Positions 1 through 8,586 are shown, numbered from the stretch's first letter. The stretch: 64,000 bases of DNA from Actinoplanes ianthinogenes (GCF_018324205.1 NZ_AP023356.1:4605501-4669500), one strand, 5' to 3'. Notes: a model not told the origin generated them from the sequence alone. Numbers and translations: made by a program.

Positions 1-561
1 TGCCTGACCGGCGTGAAGATCGACCACGTGGTGGCGATCGACTTCGGCGGCTTCAAGGAGGTCACCAACGCGCTCGGCGGCGTCGACCTCTACGTCGACC
101 AGACGATCACCTCGATCCACAAGCCGCACCGGGTGTTCAAGAAGGGCATGATGCACATGAACGGTGCGCAGGCCCTGGACTGGGTGCGTCAGCGCTACCA
201 GTTCGCCCGCGGCGACTTCGCCCGGCAGAAGCACCAGCAGGAGTTCCTCAAGGCGATCCTGGACAAGGCGGCCAGCAGCGGCACGCTGACCAGCCCCGGC
301 AAGCTCGACGACTTCCTCACCGCGGTGGCCGCCGCCGTCACCGTCGACCAGGACTTCTCGCTGAAGGATGTCGCCCTGCAGTTCCGCAGCCTGCGCTCGG
401 ACAACCTGACGTTCCTGACCAGCCCGAACAAGGGCAGCGAGACGATCAACGGGCAGTCCGTGGTGGTCTCCGACCGGGAGAAGGCGCTGGCCCTGTTCGA
501 GGCGGTGAAGTCCGACAAGATGACGGACTACCTCGCGGCGAACCCGGTCAAGAAGTCCTGA
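1..561 (+). CDS. LytR-CpsA-Psr (LCP) family protein, C-terminal part
   Basis: This is the 3' part of a gene that begins before the window; the frame is open from base 1 (CLTGVKIDHVVAIDF...). The segment carries the typical LCP core: a FGGFKEVTNALGGVDLYV stretch, then MNGAQALDWVRQRY and the RGDFARQKHQQEFL arginine-rich motif that binds the polyprenyl pyrophosphate of the lipid-linked substrate. LCP proteins are membrane-anchored extracytoplasmic ligases that attach wall polymers to peptidoglycan. The N-terminal membrane anchor is not visible. The rhodanese gene follows after 28 bp on the same strand. The family call is firm; the attached polymer cannot be inferred. Confidence 0.9.
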   Translation, partial: CLTGVKIDHVVAIDFGGFKEVTNALGGVDLYVDQTITSIHKPHRVFKKGMMHMNGAQALDWVRQRYQFARGDFARQKHQQEFLKAILDKAASSGTLTSPGKLDDFLTAVAAAVTVDQDFSLKDVALQFRSLRSDNLTFLTSPNKGSETINGQSVVVSDREKALALFEAVKSDKMTDYLAANPVKKS

Positions 562-589
562 CCCGACCCGAACCCGTACGCTGGATGCC

Positions 590-925
590 GTGTTCGGACC
601 TCAGGTACCCAGCGTGACCCCGGATCAGGTCGGCGCCGACGCCTACCTCCTCGACGTTCGCGAGCCGGACGAGTGGGTCGCCGGGCATGCGCCCGGCGCC
701 CACCACCTGCCGATGATGGAGGTGCCGGCCCGGATGGCCGAGGTGCCCGCGGACGGCGAGGTCGTGGTGATCTGCCGGGCCGGCGGCCGGTCCGGCCAGG
801 TGGTGGCCTACTTGATGAACAACGGCTGGGACAACGTGCGCAACCTCGACGGCGGGATGCAGTCCTGGGCCGCCCACGGGCGTGACCTGGTGAGCGAGGA
901 CGGGCAGTCGGCCCGGGTGTTGTGA
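590..925 (+). CDS. single-domain rhodanese-like sulfurtransferase
   Basis: A 111-residue protein made of one rhodanese domain. It shows the DVREPDEWVAGHAPGAHHLP motif and an active-site loop CRAGGRS that keeps the catalytic cysteine, so sulfur transfer is plausible. The protein ends with the usual NLDGGMQSWAAHG segment and has no signal peptide, so it should be cytoplasmic. The GTG start at 590 places the domain right at the N-terminus; a second GTG lies nine codons further in. The stop overlaps the start of the next gene by 4 bp (GTGA), so the two are probably translated together. The sulfur acceptor is unknown. Confidence 0.88.
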   Translation: MFGPQVPSVTPDQVGADAYLLDVREPDEWVAGHAPGAHHLPMMEVPARMAEVPADGEVVVICRAGGRSGQVVAYLMNNGWDNVRNLDGGMQSWAAHGRDLVSEDGQSARVL

Positions 926-1713
926 CCAGCGCGTACCGACCTCTCGTCTTCGCCCACCGTGGTGGCGCGGACGCGCTGCCCGAGCACACCCTCGGGGCGT
1001 ACCTGCGCGCGCTGGAGGACGGCGTCGACGGGCTGGAGTGCGACGTCCGGCTCACCCGCGACGGGCACCTGGTCTGCGTGCACGACCGCCGGCTGAACCG
1101 CACCAGCAACGGCAAGGGTCTGGTCAGCCGGCGCACCCTGGCCCAGCTCGACGAGTACAACTACGGCTCCTGGCACCCGGGTTACCCGGCCGACGAGGAG
1201 CTGCCCGACCTGAGCCGGCTGCTCACCCTGGAACGACTGCTCGAGGCCGTCCGGGACAGCGGCCGGCCGGTCCGCCTGCTGATCGAGACGAAACACCCGT
1301 CCCGGTACGGCGCCGAGGTGGAGCGCCGGCTGGTCGGGATGCTGCGCCGGTTCGGGCTGGCCGAGCCGAAACCGGACGACCCGGTCCAGGTGACGGTGAT
1401 GTCGTTCGCGGCGCTCGCGCTGCGCCGGATCCGCGCCCAGGCACCCGGCGTGCCCACCGTCTACCTGCTGGAGCTGCTGCCACCCGGGGTGGGCAAGGGC
1501 AAGCTGCCGTTCGGCGCGCGGATCGCCGGGCCCGGCGTGGACCTGGTCCGCAGCCGGCCCGGGCTGCTGCCGGCGATGCGGGCGGCCGGGCACCGGACGT
1601 ACGTCTGGACCGTCAACGAGCCGGCCGACCTGGAGCTCGTCCTGCGCCACCGGGTGGACGGCGTGATCAGTGACCGGCCGAAATTCGTTCTCGACCACCT
1701 GGCACAGATGTGA
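922..1713 (+). CDS. glycerophosphodiester phosphodiesterase
   Basis: A 263-residue GDPD-family protein with the hallmark FAHRGG at residues 9-14, ALPEHTLGAYLRALEDG, then LECDVRLTRDGHLVCVHD (the E-x-D metal ligands and the second histidine), and RLLIETKHP. It ends with TVNEPADLELVLRHRVDGVISDRP, the normal closing strand. Such enzymes split glycerophosphodiesters into glycerol 3-phosphate and an alcohol. There is no signal peptide, so it is likely cytoplasmic. The GTG start lies in a 4-bp overlap with the rhodanese stop. Substrate preference is not deducible. Confidence 0.92.
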   Translation: MTSAYRPLVFAHRGGADALPEHTLGAYLRALEDGVDGLECDVRLTRDGHLVCVHDRRLNRTSNGKGLVSRRTLAQLDEYNYGSWHPGYPADEELPDLSRLLTLERLLEAVRDSGRPVRLLIETKHPSRYGAEVERRLVGMLRRFGLAEPKPDDPVQVTVMSFAALALRRIRAQAPGVPTVYLLELLPPGVGKGKLPFGARIAGPGVDLVRSRPGLLPAMRAAGHRTYVWTVNEPADLELVLRHRVDGVISDRPKFVLDHLAQM

Positions 1714-1761
1714 CCGTGGACACAGCTGCTCACCGTTGAGGAGCGAGGCAGACTCGCAGAC

Positions 1762-2949
1762 ATGCCGGACCGTCCCGACTACCCAGCGCTGACCCGGGGT
1801 CAGATCGCGGTCCTCGACCGCGTGAACGCCGGGGAGTCCGGCCTGCCCGTGCTCCAGCAGCTGGTCCGGCTGGCCCAGGACGTGCTCGGCGCGCGCGGCG
1901 CCGGCTTCGCGGAGTATGCGAGCGGCCACGGCCGGATCATCGCGGCCACCGGGGTGTGCGAGCCGGCGATCGGCCGCCGCGTGGAGCGCCGCCTGGAGGG
2001 CACCGGCCGCACCCTGCTGATCCCGCTGGACTCGGTGAACGACGAGTTCGCCCGGCAGATCGACGGCGGCGACCTGCGGCACATGCTGGGCGCCCGGTGC
2101 GAGGCCGGCGACACGTTCACCGGCTCGCTGCACGTCTACTTCGGCGCCGACGCGGGCGAGCCCGGTCCGGAGCACCACGCCGTGCTGGAGCTGCTGGCCG
2201 GTCACATCGGGCGGCTCTACGGCCTGGGCGCCGGGCTGCCGGTGCACCCGGCGCCCGCGCCGGACGCGCAGGCCGACCGGGACCTCTGGGTCGCCGTCAC
2301 CAGCCACGAGCTGCGCACCCCGGTCACGGTGATCAAGGGGTACGCGGACACCCTCACCAACCACTGGGACACCCTCGGCGAGCCGGGCCGCCGGGAGGCC
2401 GTCCGGGTGATCGGCAACCGGGCCGGGGAGCTGGCCCGGCTGGTCGACCGGCTGCTCTCCGCGGCCAGCGACGACGGTGTGGTGGGTTCCGCCCCGGCCG
2501 GCCCGTTCGACCTGGTCGAGGCACTGCGCGAGGCGGTCGGCGAGCTGCCGGCCGACCTGCGGCGCCGGCTGAAGTTCGGGCAGATGCCGGGCGACCTGCC
2601 GAAGGCGTACGGAAATCGGGATTCGATCGCCACCATCCTCACCGAGCTGACCACGAACGCGGAGAAGTACTCGGAGCCGGACACCACGGTCGAGCTCTGC
2701 GCCGGGATGGACGACGACGTGCTGCGGTTCCGGGTCGCCGACCGGGGCGTCGGCATCGCGCCGGAGCACGTGGAACGCGCCTTCGAGCGGTACTGGCAGG
2801 CCGAGGGCGGCGACCGGCACCACCACCCGGGCGCCGGCCTGGGTCTTTACCTGGTCCGGCGGATGGTCGAGCGCCAGCACGGCTGGGTGTCGCTGCGCCC
2901 GCGCGAGGGCGGCGGCACCGTCGCCGAGGTGCGCCTCCCCCGCGCCTGA
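1762..2949 (+). CDS. soluble sensor histidine kinase with GAF-like N-terminus
   Basis: A 395-residue protein. Residues 1-165 look like a GAF-type sensory region (inferred from length and pattern). A HisKA box SHELRTPVTVIKGYADTL follows, with the phospho-acceptor His near residue 182, then a HATPase_c domain: N box TELTTNAEKYSEPDT near 294, G1 box VADRGVGIAPEHVERAFERY, and G2 box GAGLGLYLVRRM. No membrane segment is present, so the signal is probably cytosolic. No response regulator lies next to it, making it an orphan kinase here. The gene starts 48 bp after the phosphodiesterase stop at ATG 1762. Confidence 0.9.
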   Translation: MPDRPDYPALTRGQIAVLDRVNAGESGLPVLQQLVRLAQDVLGARGAGFAEYASGHGRIIAATGVCEPAIGRRVERRLEGTGRTLLIPLDSVNDEFARQIDGGDLRHMLGARCEAGDTFTGSLHVYFGADAGEPGPEHHAVLELLAGHIGRLYGLGAGLPVHPAPAPDAQADRDLWVAVTSHELRTPVTVIKGYADTLTNHWDTLGEPGRREAVRVIGNRAGELARLVDRLLSAASDDGVVGSAPAGPFDLVEALREAVGELPADLRRRLKFGQMPGDLPKAYGNRDSIATILTELTTNAEKYSEPDTTVELCAGMDDDVLRFRVADRGVGIAPEHVERAFERYWQAEGGDRHHHPGAGLGLYLVRRMVERQHGWVSLRPREGGGTVAEVRLPRA

Positions 2950-2984
2950 CCGCTCCGCGCCGCTGTCATCCATAACGCCCGGCG

Positions 2985-3060
2985 CGCCGTTTCCATAACA
3001 TTAAGTCGGTAAATATTACTTGTTGCAAGTACATGAATGCCCCTGTACGGTTCGCCCTGG
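2985..3060 (+). promoter_or_regulatory. AT-rich probable promoter region of the secreted-protein gene
   Basis: The 150 bp before the gene at 3104 are markedly AT-richer than the surroundings, with a run around 2993-3025. A short palindrome, ACTTG-TTG-CAAGT, sits near 3019-3031. Downstream, GGGCAG/CTGCCC can form a small hairpin in the leader. Base composition and position suggest promoter and leader; no sigma factor class can be assigned by eye. Confidence 0.35.
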
Positions 3061-3103
3061 GCAGATGATCTTGCTGCCCGGGTGTTCCTAACGGGAGGTT
3101 TCG

Positions 3104-3577
3104 TTGCGTTTCAAAGCAATGGCTGCGGTCATGATGTCCGTCGCGCTGGGTGTCGTCGCCGTCCCGGCGTCGGCGTCGGCCGCGGACGCCGGCTCTGTCA
3201 CGGTGCTCAGCACCGGTGGTGACTACACCAGGGTCACCGACAGCAAGTGGTACTGCAGCAGCCTCACCAACGGCAGCGTCTGCATCCGCTACATCAACAA
3301 CTTCACCGGCGTCGACGTGAAGTACGTCAAGACCGGTGGCAGCGCGCTCTCCGTCCGGTTCTCCTACGGCAGCCACGTCAAGGGCTCCGCCACCTCGCCG
3401 GGCGCCTGGCAGTCCATCTCCTCCGGGCAGACCAAGTCGACCGTCTGGAACAACGCCAGCATCCTCGGCGACTGCCTCCAGGGCCACATGGAGACCAAGA
3501 ACTCCAGCGGTTCCTCGGCCGGCAACTTCTACACCCCGGTGATCTCCAAGGGCACCACCATCTGCGACGGCTGGTAA
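3104..3577 (+). CDS. small secreted cysteine-containing protein of unknown function
   Basis: A 157-residue protein that starts with TTG. The TTG is favoured because GGGAGG lies 5 bp upstream (3093-3098) and it gives a clean Sec signal peptide, MRFKAMAAVMMSVALGVVAV followed by PASASA, with likely cleavage after ASA. The mature part is about 130 residues, rich in Ser, Thr, Gly and aromatics, with four cysteines (WYCSS, VCIRY, DCLQG, TICDG) that could form two disulfides. It ends with ICDGW. I do not recognise the family. It is monocistronic: an AT-rich promoter region lies upstream and a hairpin terminator downstream. Confidence 0.82.
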   Translation: MRFKAMAAVMMSVALGVVAVPASASAADAGSVTVLSTGGDYTRVTDSKWYCSSLTNGSVCIRYINNFTGVDVKYVKTGGSALSVRFSYGSHVKGSATSPGAWQSISSGQTKSTVWNNASILGDCLQGHMETKNSSGSSAGNFYTPVISKGTTICDGW

Positions 3578-3603
3578 GCCGCAAAGCAGCTGAAGCACAT
3601 GCA

Positions 3604-3630
3604 CGGGCGGTGGCCATCGGTCACCGCCCG
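3604..3630 (+). terminator. hairpin terminator after the secreted-protein gene
   Basis: Perfect 9-bp arms CGGGCGGTG (3604-3612) and CACCGCCCG (3622-3630) with a 9-nt loop, followed by TTCCCGTTTG. It lies 26 bp after the stop at 3577. Confidence 0.75.
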
Positions 3631-3720
3631 TTCCCGTTTGCCCAGGTCAACGCCGAATACCGAGGACACGGGTGGCCCAGGTCACCGCAATTCGGGTGAC
3701 AGCGCCTAGGCTGGTCCCTC

Positions 3721-4593
3721 GTGAGCAAGCGTCGTAACCGCGAGTCCGCCCCCAAGACCAAGGTGCGCGACATCTTCGTCGCCCGCCCGTTCGAGGGCCT
3801 GGCCGACGAGCCCGAATGGGTCGCGCTGCGTGAGCTGGTCCCGGCCGCCTCCGCTCCGCTGACCCTCAAGCCGGAGATCGTCGAGGAGTACGGCGACCGT
3901 CCCGTCACCCTCTCCACCGTGCTGCCGATGGCCTGGCCGGCCATGTCCCGCCGGGACGGCGCCGTCTTCATCGGCTTGCAGCGGCACGTGCAGTCCGGCG
4001 ACGTCTCCCGCGACCTGGCCGTGGCCATCCTCGCCGCGCTGCGCACCACCCCGGGCGACCCGGTGTCGGTGCCGGCGCTGCCCGGCGAGGGCCCGCGCCT
4101 GCAGGACGTGCTGGTCGACGGCCCGCTCGAGATCACCATGCACGACGGCTTCGAGTACTGGCTGGACGCCGACCAGCTGCAGGACGCCAGCGTGAAGGCG
4201 TCGCTGGAGCGGGCGAACGCGTCGATCTACCCGACCGTCCGGCTGGCCGCGGCCCGGGCGGCGTACTGGTGCCGGATCGCGCCGGACAAGGGCCACGTGC
4301 GCTGGGTGCTGGGTGACGGCGAGGACCGGGCGCTGGACGCCCTGGCCCGCCTCTCCGCCGCCGGTGAGCTGCTGCTGCGCGACGACACCAAGTTCGCCGG
4401 GATGTTCCGGGCGCACGGTCTGCTGGTGCCGGTCTGGGACATTCCGGGCGAGCCGGAGGCCGCCGACTGGGAGGCGCCGCTGGCCGACTTCGCCAAGCGC
4501 TACCAGGACACGCTGGCGATCACCGAGCCGCTCGACGCCGCCGCCCGCCGCGCCCGCCAGGGGTTGATCGGCCGCCAGTTGACCCTCCGCTGA
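3721..4593 (+). CDS. DUF5926 family protein
   Basis: A 290-residue protein of the actinobacterial DUF5926 family, recognised from the basic N-terminus SKRRNRESAPKTKVRDIFVA, the segment RPFEGLADEPEWVALRELVP, and the C-terminal FAKRYQDTLAITEPLDAAAR. It has no membrane segment or signal peptide. The function is unknown; some older annotations of related proteins invoke topoisomerases, for which I see no support in the sequence. The GTG start at 3721 gives the expected basic N-terminus. It is followed by a dispersed hairpin element and a convergent gene. Confidence 0.85.
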   Translation: MSKRRNRESAPKTKVRDIFVARPFEGLADEPEWVALRELVPAASAPLTLKPEIVEEYGDRPVTLSTVLPMAWPAMSRRDGAVFIGLQRHVQSGDVSRDLAVAILAALRTTPGDPVSVPALPGEGPRLQDVLVDGPLEITMHDGFEYWLDADQLQDASVKASLERANASIYPTVRLAAARAAYWCRIAPDKGHVRWVLGDGEDRALDALARLSAAGELLLRDDTKFAGMFRAHGLLVPVWDIPGEPEAADWEAPLADFAKRYQDTLAITEPLDAAARRARQGLIGRQLTLR

Positions 4594-4601
4594 GCTTTCC
4601 C

Positions 4602-4730
4602 ACGAAGATCAAATTCTTCATGTACGCAGGTCCGCTGGGGTGCAGATCGCATGCTCCCGCGCGGGCCGGGGTCGGCGATCTGGCCGCTGGCGCGTCCAGA
4701 GCGATCGCCGACCCCTTCATTGTCCGCGGG
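4602..4730 (-). repeat. dispersed hairpin element, copy A
   Basis: About 130 bp that recur in inverted orientation at 10759-10886. Shared blocks include the segments around CAGCGGCCAGATC, the GGCCCGCGCGGGAGCATGCG core and ACCCCAGCGGACCTGCGT. Copy A has a perfect 13-bp stem, GGGGTCGGCGATC (4668-4680) with GATCGCCGACCCC (4703-4715). The stem differs from that of copy B but pairs equally well. It lies between two convergent genes. Confidence 0.8.
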
Positions 4731-4761
4731 TGGTCACCGAAACCCCCGAGCACGTCGATGG

Positions 4762-5232
4762 TCAGGAAACTCGGGTGAAGTCGGAGATCCAGTTGGTCTC
4801 CCAGGTGACGCCGCCGTCGGTGGAGAAGGCCTGCTCCCAGCGGCACGAGTCGGCGGTGATCCGGGACCACAGGAACCGGACCCGGATCGGCCGGCCCTCC
4901 CAGTCCTCGTCGTCGTAGAACCGGCCGCACCCGTCCTGCTCGAACCGGCCGACCGTGGCCGGCAGCGGCAGCACGCCGGTGCCGCTGCGCGTCCAGTACA
5001 GCGACCACTGGTCGGAGGCCGCGTCGTACAGGCGCACGGTCATGCCGGGCGCCGAGTCACCGTCGAAGGTGACCTCGTCGATGTTGCCGGCGCCGTCGAA
5101 GACGTTCCAGCAGCGCGCGGTGGCGGTCAGCTCGTACCACTCGTCGCAGTCGGCCAGGATCTTCTTGCGGCGGCGCTGCGTCGAGGTCCAGGTGCCGACG
5201 AAGAAATCGAAGTTGTTGCTCTCCAGGCTCAT
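4762..5232 (-). CDS. hypothetical protein, possibly DUF1579/lipocalin-like
   Basis: A 156-residue soluble protein starting MSLESNNFDFFVGTWTSTQ and continuing with alternating beta-strand-like segments (ARCWNVFDGAGNIDEVTF, MTVRLYDAASDQWSLYW, FLWSRITADSCRWEQAFS, ending WETNWISDF). The opening F-F-x-G-x-W plus regular strands is typical of DUF1579 or lipocalin-like barrel proteins that bind small hydrophobic molecules; this is an inference. It starts 36 bp after the arcA stop on the same strand and may be co-transcribed with it. No catalytic residues are recognised. Confidence 0.75.
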   Translation of the reverse strand: MSLESNNFDFFVGTWTSTQRRRKKILADCDEWYELTATARCWNVFDGAGNIDEVTFDGDSAPGMTVRLYDAASDQWSLYWTRSGTGVLPLPATVGRFEQDGCGRFYDDEDWEGRPIRVRFLWSRITADSCRWEQAFSTDGGVTWETNWISDFTRVS

Positions 5233-5268
5233 GCCGGGACGCTAAGCCCGGATACCTGACATCTTCTG

Positions 5269-6486
5269 TCAGGGTTGCTCCAGCGGGGCGCGCTGGATCG
5301 GGCAACTCATGCAGCGCGGGCCGCCGCGGCCGCTGCCCAGCTCCGAGCCCTGGATCCGGACCACCTCGATGCCGGCGTGCTCCAGCTGCGCGTTCGTCTC
5401 CACGTTGCGCTCGTAGGCGACACACAACCGGGGCGCGATCGCGAGGGTGTTGTTGCCGTCGTCCCACTGCTCGCGCTCCGCGGTGACCGGGTCCAGCCCG
5501 GTGTCGATGACGCGCAGGTGGTCGATGCCCATCGCCTCGGCGGCCGCCTCCAAGAACGGCCGCGGGTGCCGGACCACCAGCTCGTCCCCGGGACCGGCGG
5601 TCATCGTCCAGGCTCGCAGGGTGTCGGCAACGATCGGGTACATCACCACGGCGTCGGCGTCCACCATGGTGCAGACGGTGTCCAGGTGCATGGTGGCCCG
5701 CTCCTGGGCGATCGGCACGGCCAGCACGGTGTGCGCCAGGCCCGCGGCGAGCACCCGGCGGGCCAGCCGCTCGGCTCCGGCCGGGGTGGTCCGCTCACCG
5801 ACCCCGATGGCGAGCACCTCGGGCGCGAGCACCAGCACGTCGCCGCCCTCCACGTGCTCCAGCGCGGGGTCGTAGAGCAGCTCGGTGCCGGCGAACCGCG
5901 GGTGGAACCGGTACACCGCGTGGGTGAGCGTGGTCTCCCGGCGCCGGGCCCGCATCGCCAGGCTGGTCACCGCCACCCGGTCACGCACCCAGACCGAGGA
6001 GTCCCGGGTGAACAGCAGGTTGGGCAGCGGGTCGATGACGAAGTCGTTCGGCTGGAGCATCTCGTAGACCAGGCTGCCGCCGCCCGGTTTGACCTCCTCG
6101 TGCGCCAGCCCGGCGATGAGCACCTCGGCCAGCCGCTCCGGATCCTGATCGGCCAGATATCCGGCCACCCCGGCGCGCAGCCCGTCACCCAGCCGGGGAT
6201 CGGCGAGCACCCCGGCGGTCAGCTCGGCGCGGGCGGCCGGCACCGCGAGCGTCTCGGCGAGCAACCGGTCCAGATGAAGCACCTCGACCCCGCGCGAGCG
6301 CAGCGCCTCGGCGAACCGGTCGTGCTCCTCCTGGGCGCGGCCGACCCACGGGATGCCGTCGAAGAGCAACGAACCGCTGTTGCGCGGCGTGAGCCGGGCG
6401 AGCTCCTTGCCCGGCCGGTGGAGCAGGACGGTGTGGAGGCGGCTGACTTCACTGTCGACGTACACGACCTCGACGTTAGCCCGCAC
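5269..6486 (-). CDS. arcA: arginine deiminase
   Basis: A 405-residue protein of normal arginine deiminase length. It carries PNDFVIDPLPNLLFTRDSSVWV, the HVEGGDVLVLAPEVLAIGVGERT block, the catalytic His/Asp segment ATMHLDTVCTMVDADAVVMYP, and the terminal RGGPRCMSCPI with the nucleophilic cysteine. It converts L-arginine to citrulline and ammonia. No arcB or arcC lies nearby, so a full arginine deiminase energy pathway is not shown here. A small beta-rich protein follows in the same direction. ATG 6486 is the start; the preceding 290 bp hold no convincing gene. Confidence 0.95.
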   Translation of the reverse strand: MRANVEVVYVDSEVSRLHTVLLHRPGKELARLTPRNSGSLLFDGIPWVGRAQEEHDRFAEALRSRGVEVLHLDRLLAETLAVPAARAELTAGVLADPRLGDGLRAGVAGYLADQDPERLAEVLIAGLAHEEVKPGGGSLVYEMLQPNDFVIDPLPNLLFTRDSSVWVRDRVAVTSLAMRARRRETTLTHAVYRFHPRFAGTELLYDPALEHVEGGDVLVLAPEVLAIGVGERTTPAGAERLARRVLAAGLAHTVLAVPIAQERATMHLDTVCTMVDADAVVMYPIVADTLRAWTMTAGPGDELVVRHPRPFLEAAAEAMGIDHLRVIDTGLDPVTAEREQWDDGNNTLAIAPRLCVAYERNVETNAQLEHAGIEVVRIQGSELGSGRGGPRCMSCPIQRAPLEQP

Positions 6487-6776
6487 CGAATGTTACCGCT
6501 CGATGACAGAGCGACTAGATCTTGGGACGGGCATGCATCGAACGGACGACAGAGCTAACTTGGCAGAGTGCGACGAAACCGCAACCCGCTGCTGTTCGAG
6601 CCAGTACAGGCGTCGGTCTGCACCATCCGCAAGAACACGTTGTCCGTGAATGCGGTATTCATCCACACTCATTCGTCTTTCTTTCCCACCCGTCACCCTG
6701 TTCCGTGAGGGTTCGAGCACGTACGGTAGTTGGAAAAGAAAGCCAGCCCGAGAAGACCTTTTGCCGGAGGTCGCAA
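6487..6776. other. intergenic stretch between divergent arcA and the NERD-like gene
   Basis: Both flanking genes point outward, so this 290-bp stretch should hold two promoters. It is less GC-rich than the genes. Short ORFs exist on both strands (for example minus strand 6493-6720) but their codon third positions are not GC-biased, so I do not call them genes. The plus-strand Shine-Dalgarno GGAGG at 6766-6770 belongs to the gene starting at 6777. Confidence 0.5.
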
Positions 6777-7514
6777 GTGACTGTCTTCCCTGCCCGCCCT
6801 GCCCTGCCCGTTCCGTCCACGAGCAAAGCGTTGACCCCGGTCAGCCATAGTTCACCGGGCACCGATCTGGAACCGCGTCTCACCCCGATGGAGTGGGCGC
6901 GGCGTCGTCGTGCCGAGCGCGGCGCGCGCCGCATGGAGGCCGCCGGAGCCCGCGCTCTGACCAGGCTCGACCGTCTCGGTTCCGCCTGGCACATCGTGGA
7001 CTGGCCGCGCACCGACCTGTCCCAGTCTTATTACGAGCCCGACCCGGCCGACGACCGGGCGGGCTTCCTCGCGATCGGGCCCGGTGGGGTCTACGCGGTG
7101 ACCGTCGCCGACCACGGCCGGGCCCGCGTGCTGATCGCCGGTGACGTCGTCCAGATCAACGGCAAGCGCCCGCAGTTCGTGGTGGAGGCCCGCCGCGACG
7201 CCAAGCGGGCGGCCAAGGCGCTGTCCGCCGCCGTCGGCCTGAACGTGCCGGTCACCCCGGTCCTCACGTTCGTCGGCTCCGGCGTGATCAGCGTCCACGG
7301 CCTGCCGAAAGACTGTCTCGTCGCCACCGACCGGGAGCTCGACCGCCTGCTCCTCGCCGGTGGCGCCCGCATCTCCGCGGCCACCGCGAGCAAACTCTCA
7401 GCCGTCGCCAGCAACCCGGCCACCTGGGCGAACGCACCCTATCGGCCGAACGGTGACTACCGTTGGTACAGCAACGGACAGACGGCCGCTGACAAGCGGC
7501 CGACCCGCCGGTAA
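6777..7514 (+). CDS. NERD-like (nuclease-related domain) protein
   Basis: A 245-residue protein starting at GTG 6777, chosen because GGAGG lies 6 bp upstream and upstream codons lack the GC bias of coding DNA. After a Pro/Ser-rich N-terminus there is a basic helix (EWARRRRAERGARRMEAAGARALTRLDRL), then alternating strands including GFLAIGPGGVYAVTVADHG, VQINGKRPQFVVEARRDAKR and VTPVLTFVGSG. This resembles the NERD fold found in putative nucleases or DNA-associated proteins. The assignment is a pattern-based inference; active-site residues are not confirmed. No operon partner is evident. Confidence 0.7.
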   Translation: MTVFPARPALPVPSTSKALTPVSHSSPGTDLEPRLTPMEWARRRRAERGARRMEAAGARALTRLDRLGSAWHIVDWPRTDLSQSYYEPDPADDRAGFLAIGPGGVYAVTVADHGRARVLIAGDVVQINGKRPQFVVEARRDAKRAAKALSAAVGLNVPVTPVLTFVGSGVISVHGLPKDCLVATDRELDRLLLAGGARISAATASKLSAVASNPATWANAPYRPNGDYRWYSNGQTAADKRPTRR

Positions 7515-7594
7515 CGTTCCTTGCGACGTCGCCGACATGGCGTCCCGGTCCTCCGGGGCGCCACGGCCGGCGCGACGGAAGCGAGGAGGAGCGG

Positions 7595-8056
7595 GTGGCG
7601 CATGTTGAGCTCTCCCTCTCGGGAGCGTTCGTCCCCCAGGCACGCACACCGGCCGAGGCCGAGTTCGTCACCAGCATCGAGCGCTGGTCCGGCACCGTGG
7701 CGGTGGCCGACGAGCCCTGCATCGTCGTCGACGCCAGTGGCGCGATCCTGGCCGTCTCACCGTCCGCCAGCGAGCTGCTCGGCCTGGGCAAACCTGCCGA
7801 CGCGCTGGGCAAACGGCTGACCACGACCCTTCATCTGATCGACTTCACGGCCGGCGCCGGTCCGCTCGAGGAGCCGGAGGCGGAGAAGATTCCGCCGCTG
7901 CTCGCGGTCCGCAGCGAGCGGCTGGCCCGCGGCCTGATGCGGGTCGTGCCCGACGCCGGGAAAGCGCCGCTGACCGTGGACGCGATCTCCACTCCGCTGC
8001 TGGCGGGCGACCGGGTGGCCGGTTCCATGACCTTCCTGTCCCCGGTGCACTACTGA
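7595..8056 (+). CDS. PAS-domain protein
   Basis: A 153-residue protein beginning MAHVELSLSGAFVPQ at GTG 7595, preceded by a GAGGAG ribosome-binding site. Residues 30-75 (VADEPCIVVDASGAILAVSPSASELLGLG) form a clear PAS start: the D-x-x-G-x-I turn and the N/S-x-A-x-x-x-L-G helix. The C-terminal half, with TVDAISTPLLAGDRVAGSMTFLSPV, completes the sheet. There is no output domain, so it may act as a stand-alone sensor or partner of another regulator. It is cytoplasmic; the ligand is unknown. Confidence 0.78.
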   Translation: MAHVELSLSGAFVPQARTPAEAEFVTSIERWSGTVAVADEPCIVVDASGAILAVSPSASELLGLGKPADALGKRLTTTLHLIDFTAGAGPLEEPEAEKIPPLLAVRSERLARGLMRVVPDAGKAPLTVDAISTPLLAGDRVAGSMTFLSPVHY

Positions 8057-8139
8057 AGTCCGTTTTGTCCGTGGCGGTGTGGTGTTCGCCGCATCCGGCA
8101 ACCATTGGGTGTTACCGATCCGTAACGTAGGCTCCCGTC

Positions 8140-8526
8140 ATGCTCGATCTAGACCTGTTACCGGGTGAGTACACGGTGTGCCGCCTGCCGGCGGGCTCCA
8201 CCCTGCCCGCCTCACTGACCACGGGTCCGGACGACAAGAGCGTCATCTCGGTGACCTGGGGCCTCGACGAGATCTCCATCATCTGCCCGTCCGGCCGGGT
8301 GCCCGAGGGCGCCGAGGCCGACACTGCCTGGCGGGCGCTGCGCGTGGCCGGGCTGGAGCTGACCATGACCGGGGTGCTCGCGTCCCTGGTGGGCCCGCTG
8401 GCCGAGGCCCGGGTCAACATCGTCACCTTCTCCACGTACGACACCGATTACCTGCTGGTCCCCACGGTCCGCCTGACCGAGGCGGTCAACACCCTGACCG
8501 CCGCCGGCCACCGCATCGCCGGCTGA
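8140..8526 (+). CDS. ACT-domain protein
   Basis: A 128-residue protein of the small stand-alone ACT family: LPGEYTVCRLPAG, then SVTWGLDEISIICPSGRVP and a second ACT-like repeat AGLELTMTGVLASLVGPLAEARVNIVTFSTYDTDYLLVP. ACT domains bind amino acids and related small ligands and usually regulate metabolic enzymes. No enzymatic domain is attached. The prephenate dehydratase gene, which also has an ACT domain, lies 0.75 kb downstream. The start ATG 8140 is the first in frame after a stop-rich stretch. Confidence 0.82.
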   Translation: MLDLDLLPGEYTVCRLPAGSTLPASLTTGPDDKSVISVTWGLDEISIICPSGRVPEGAEADTAWRALRVAGLELTMTGVLASLVGPLAEARVNIVTFSTYDTDYLLVPTVRLTEAVNTLTAAGHRIAG

Positions 8527-8586
8527 CACCCGGGCGGTCGGCTTCCGATCTGGCCCCGGACCGGGACGGACTCCTACCATTGGCGC

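Noticed and set aside
808..2973. 721-codon ORF on the minus strand
   Set aside because: Covers three real plus-strand genes in antisense; no domain or start signal.
6493..6720. 75-codon ORF on the minus strand (contains MSVDEYRIHGQRVL) between arcA and the NERD-like gene
   Set aside because: Third codon positions are not GC-rich, unlike every real gene here, and no family is recognised. A recently acquired small gene cannot be fully excluded.
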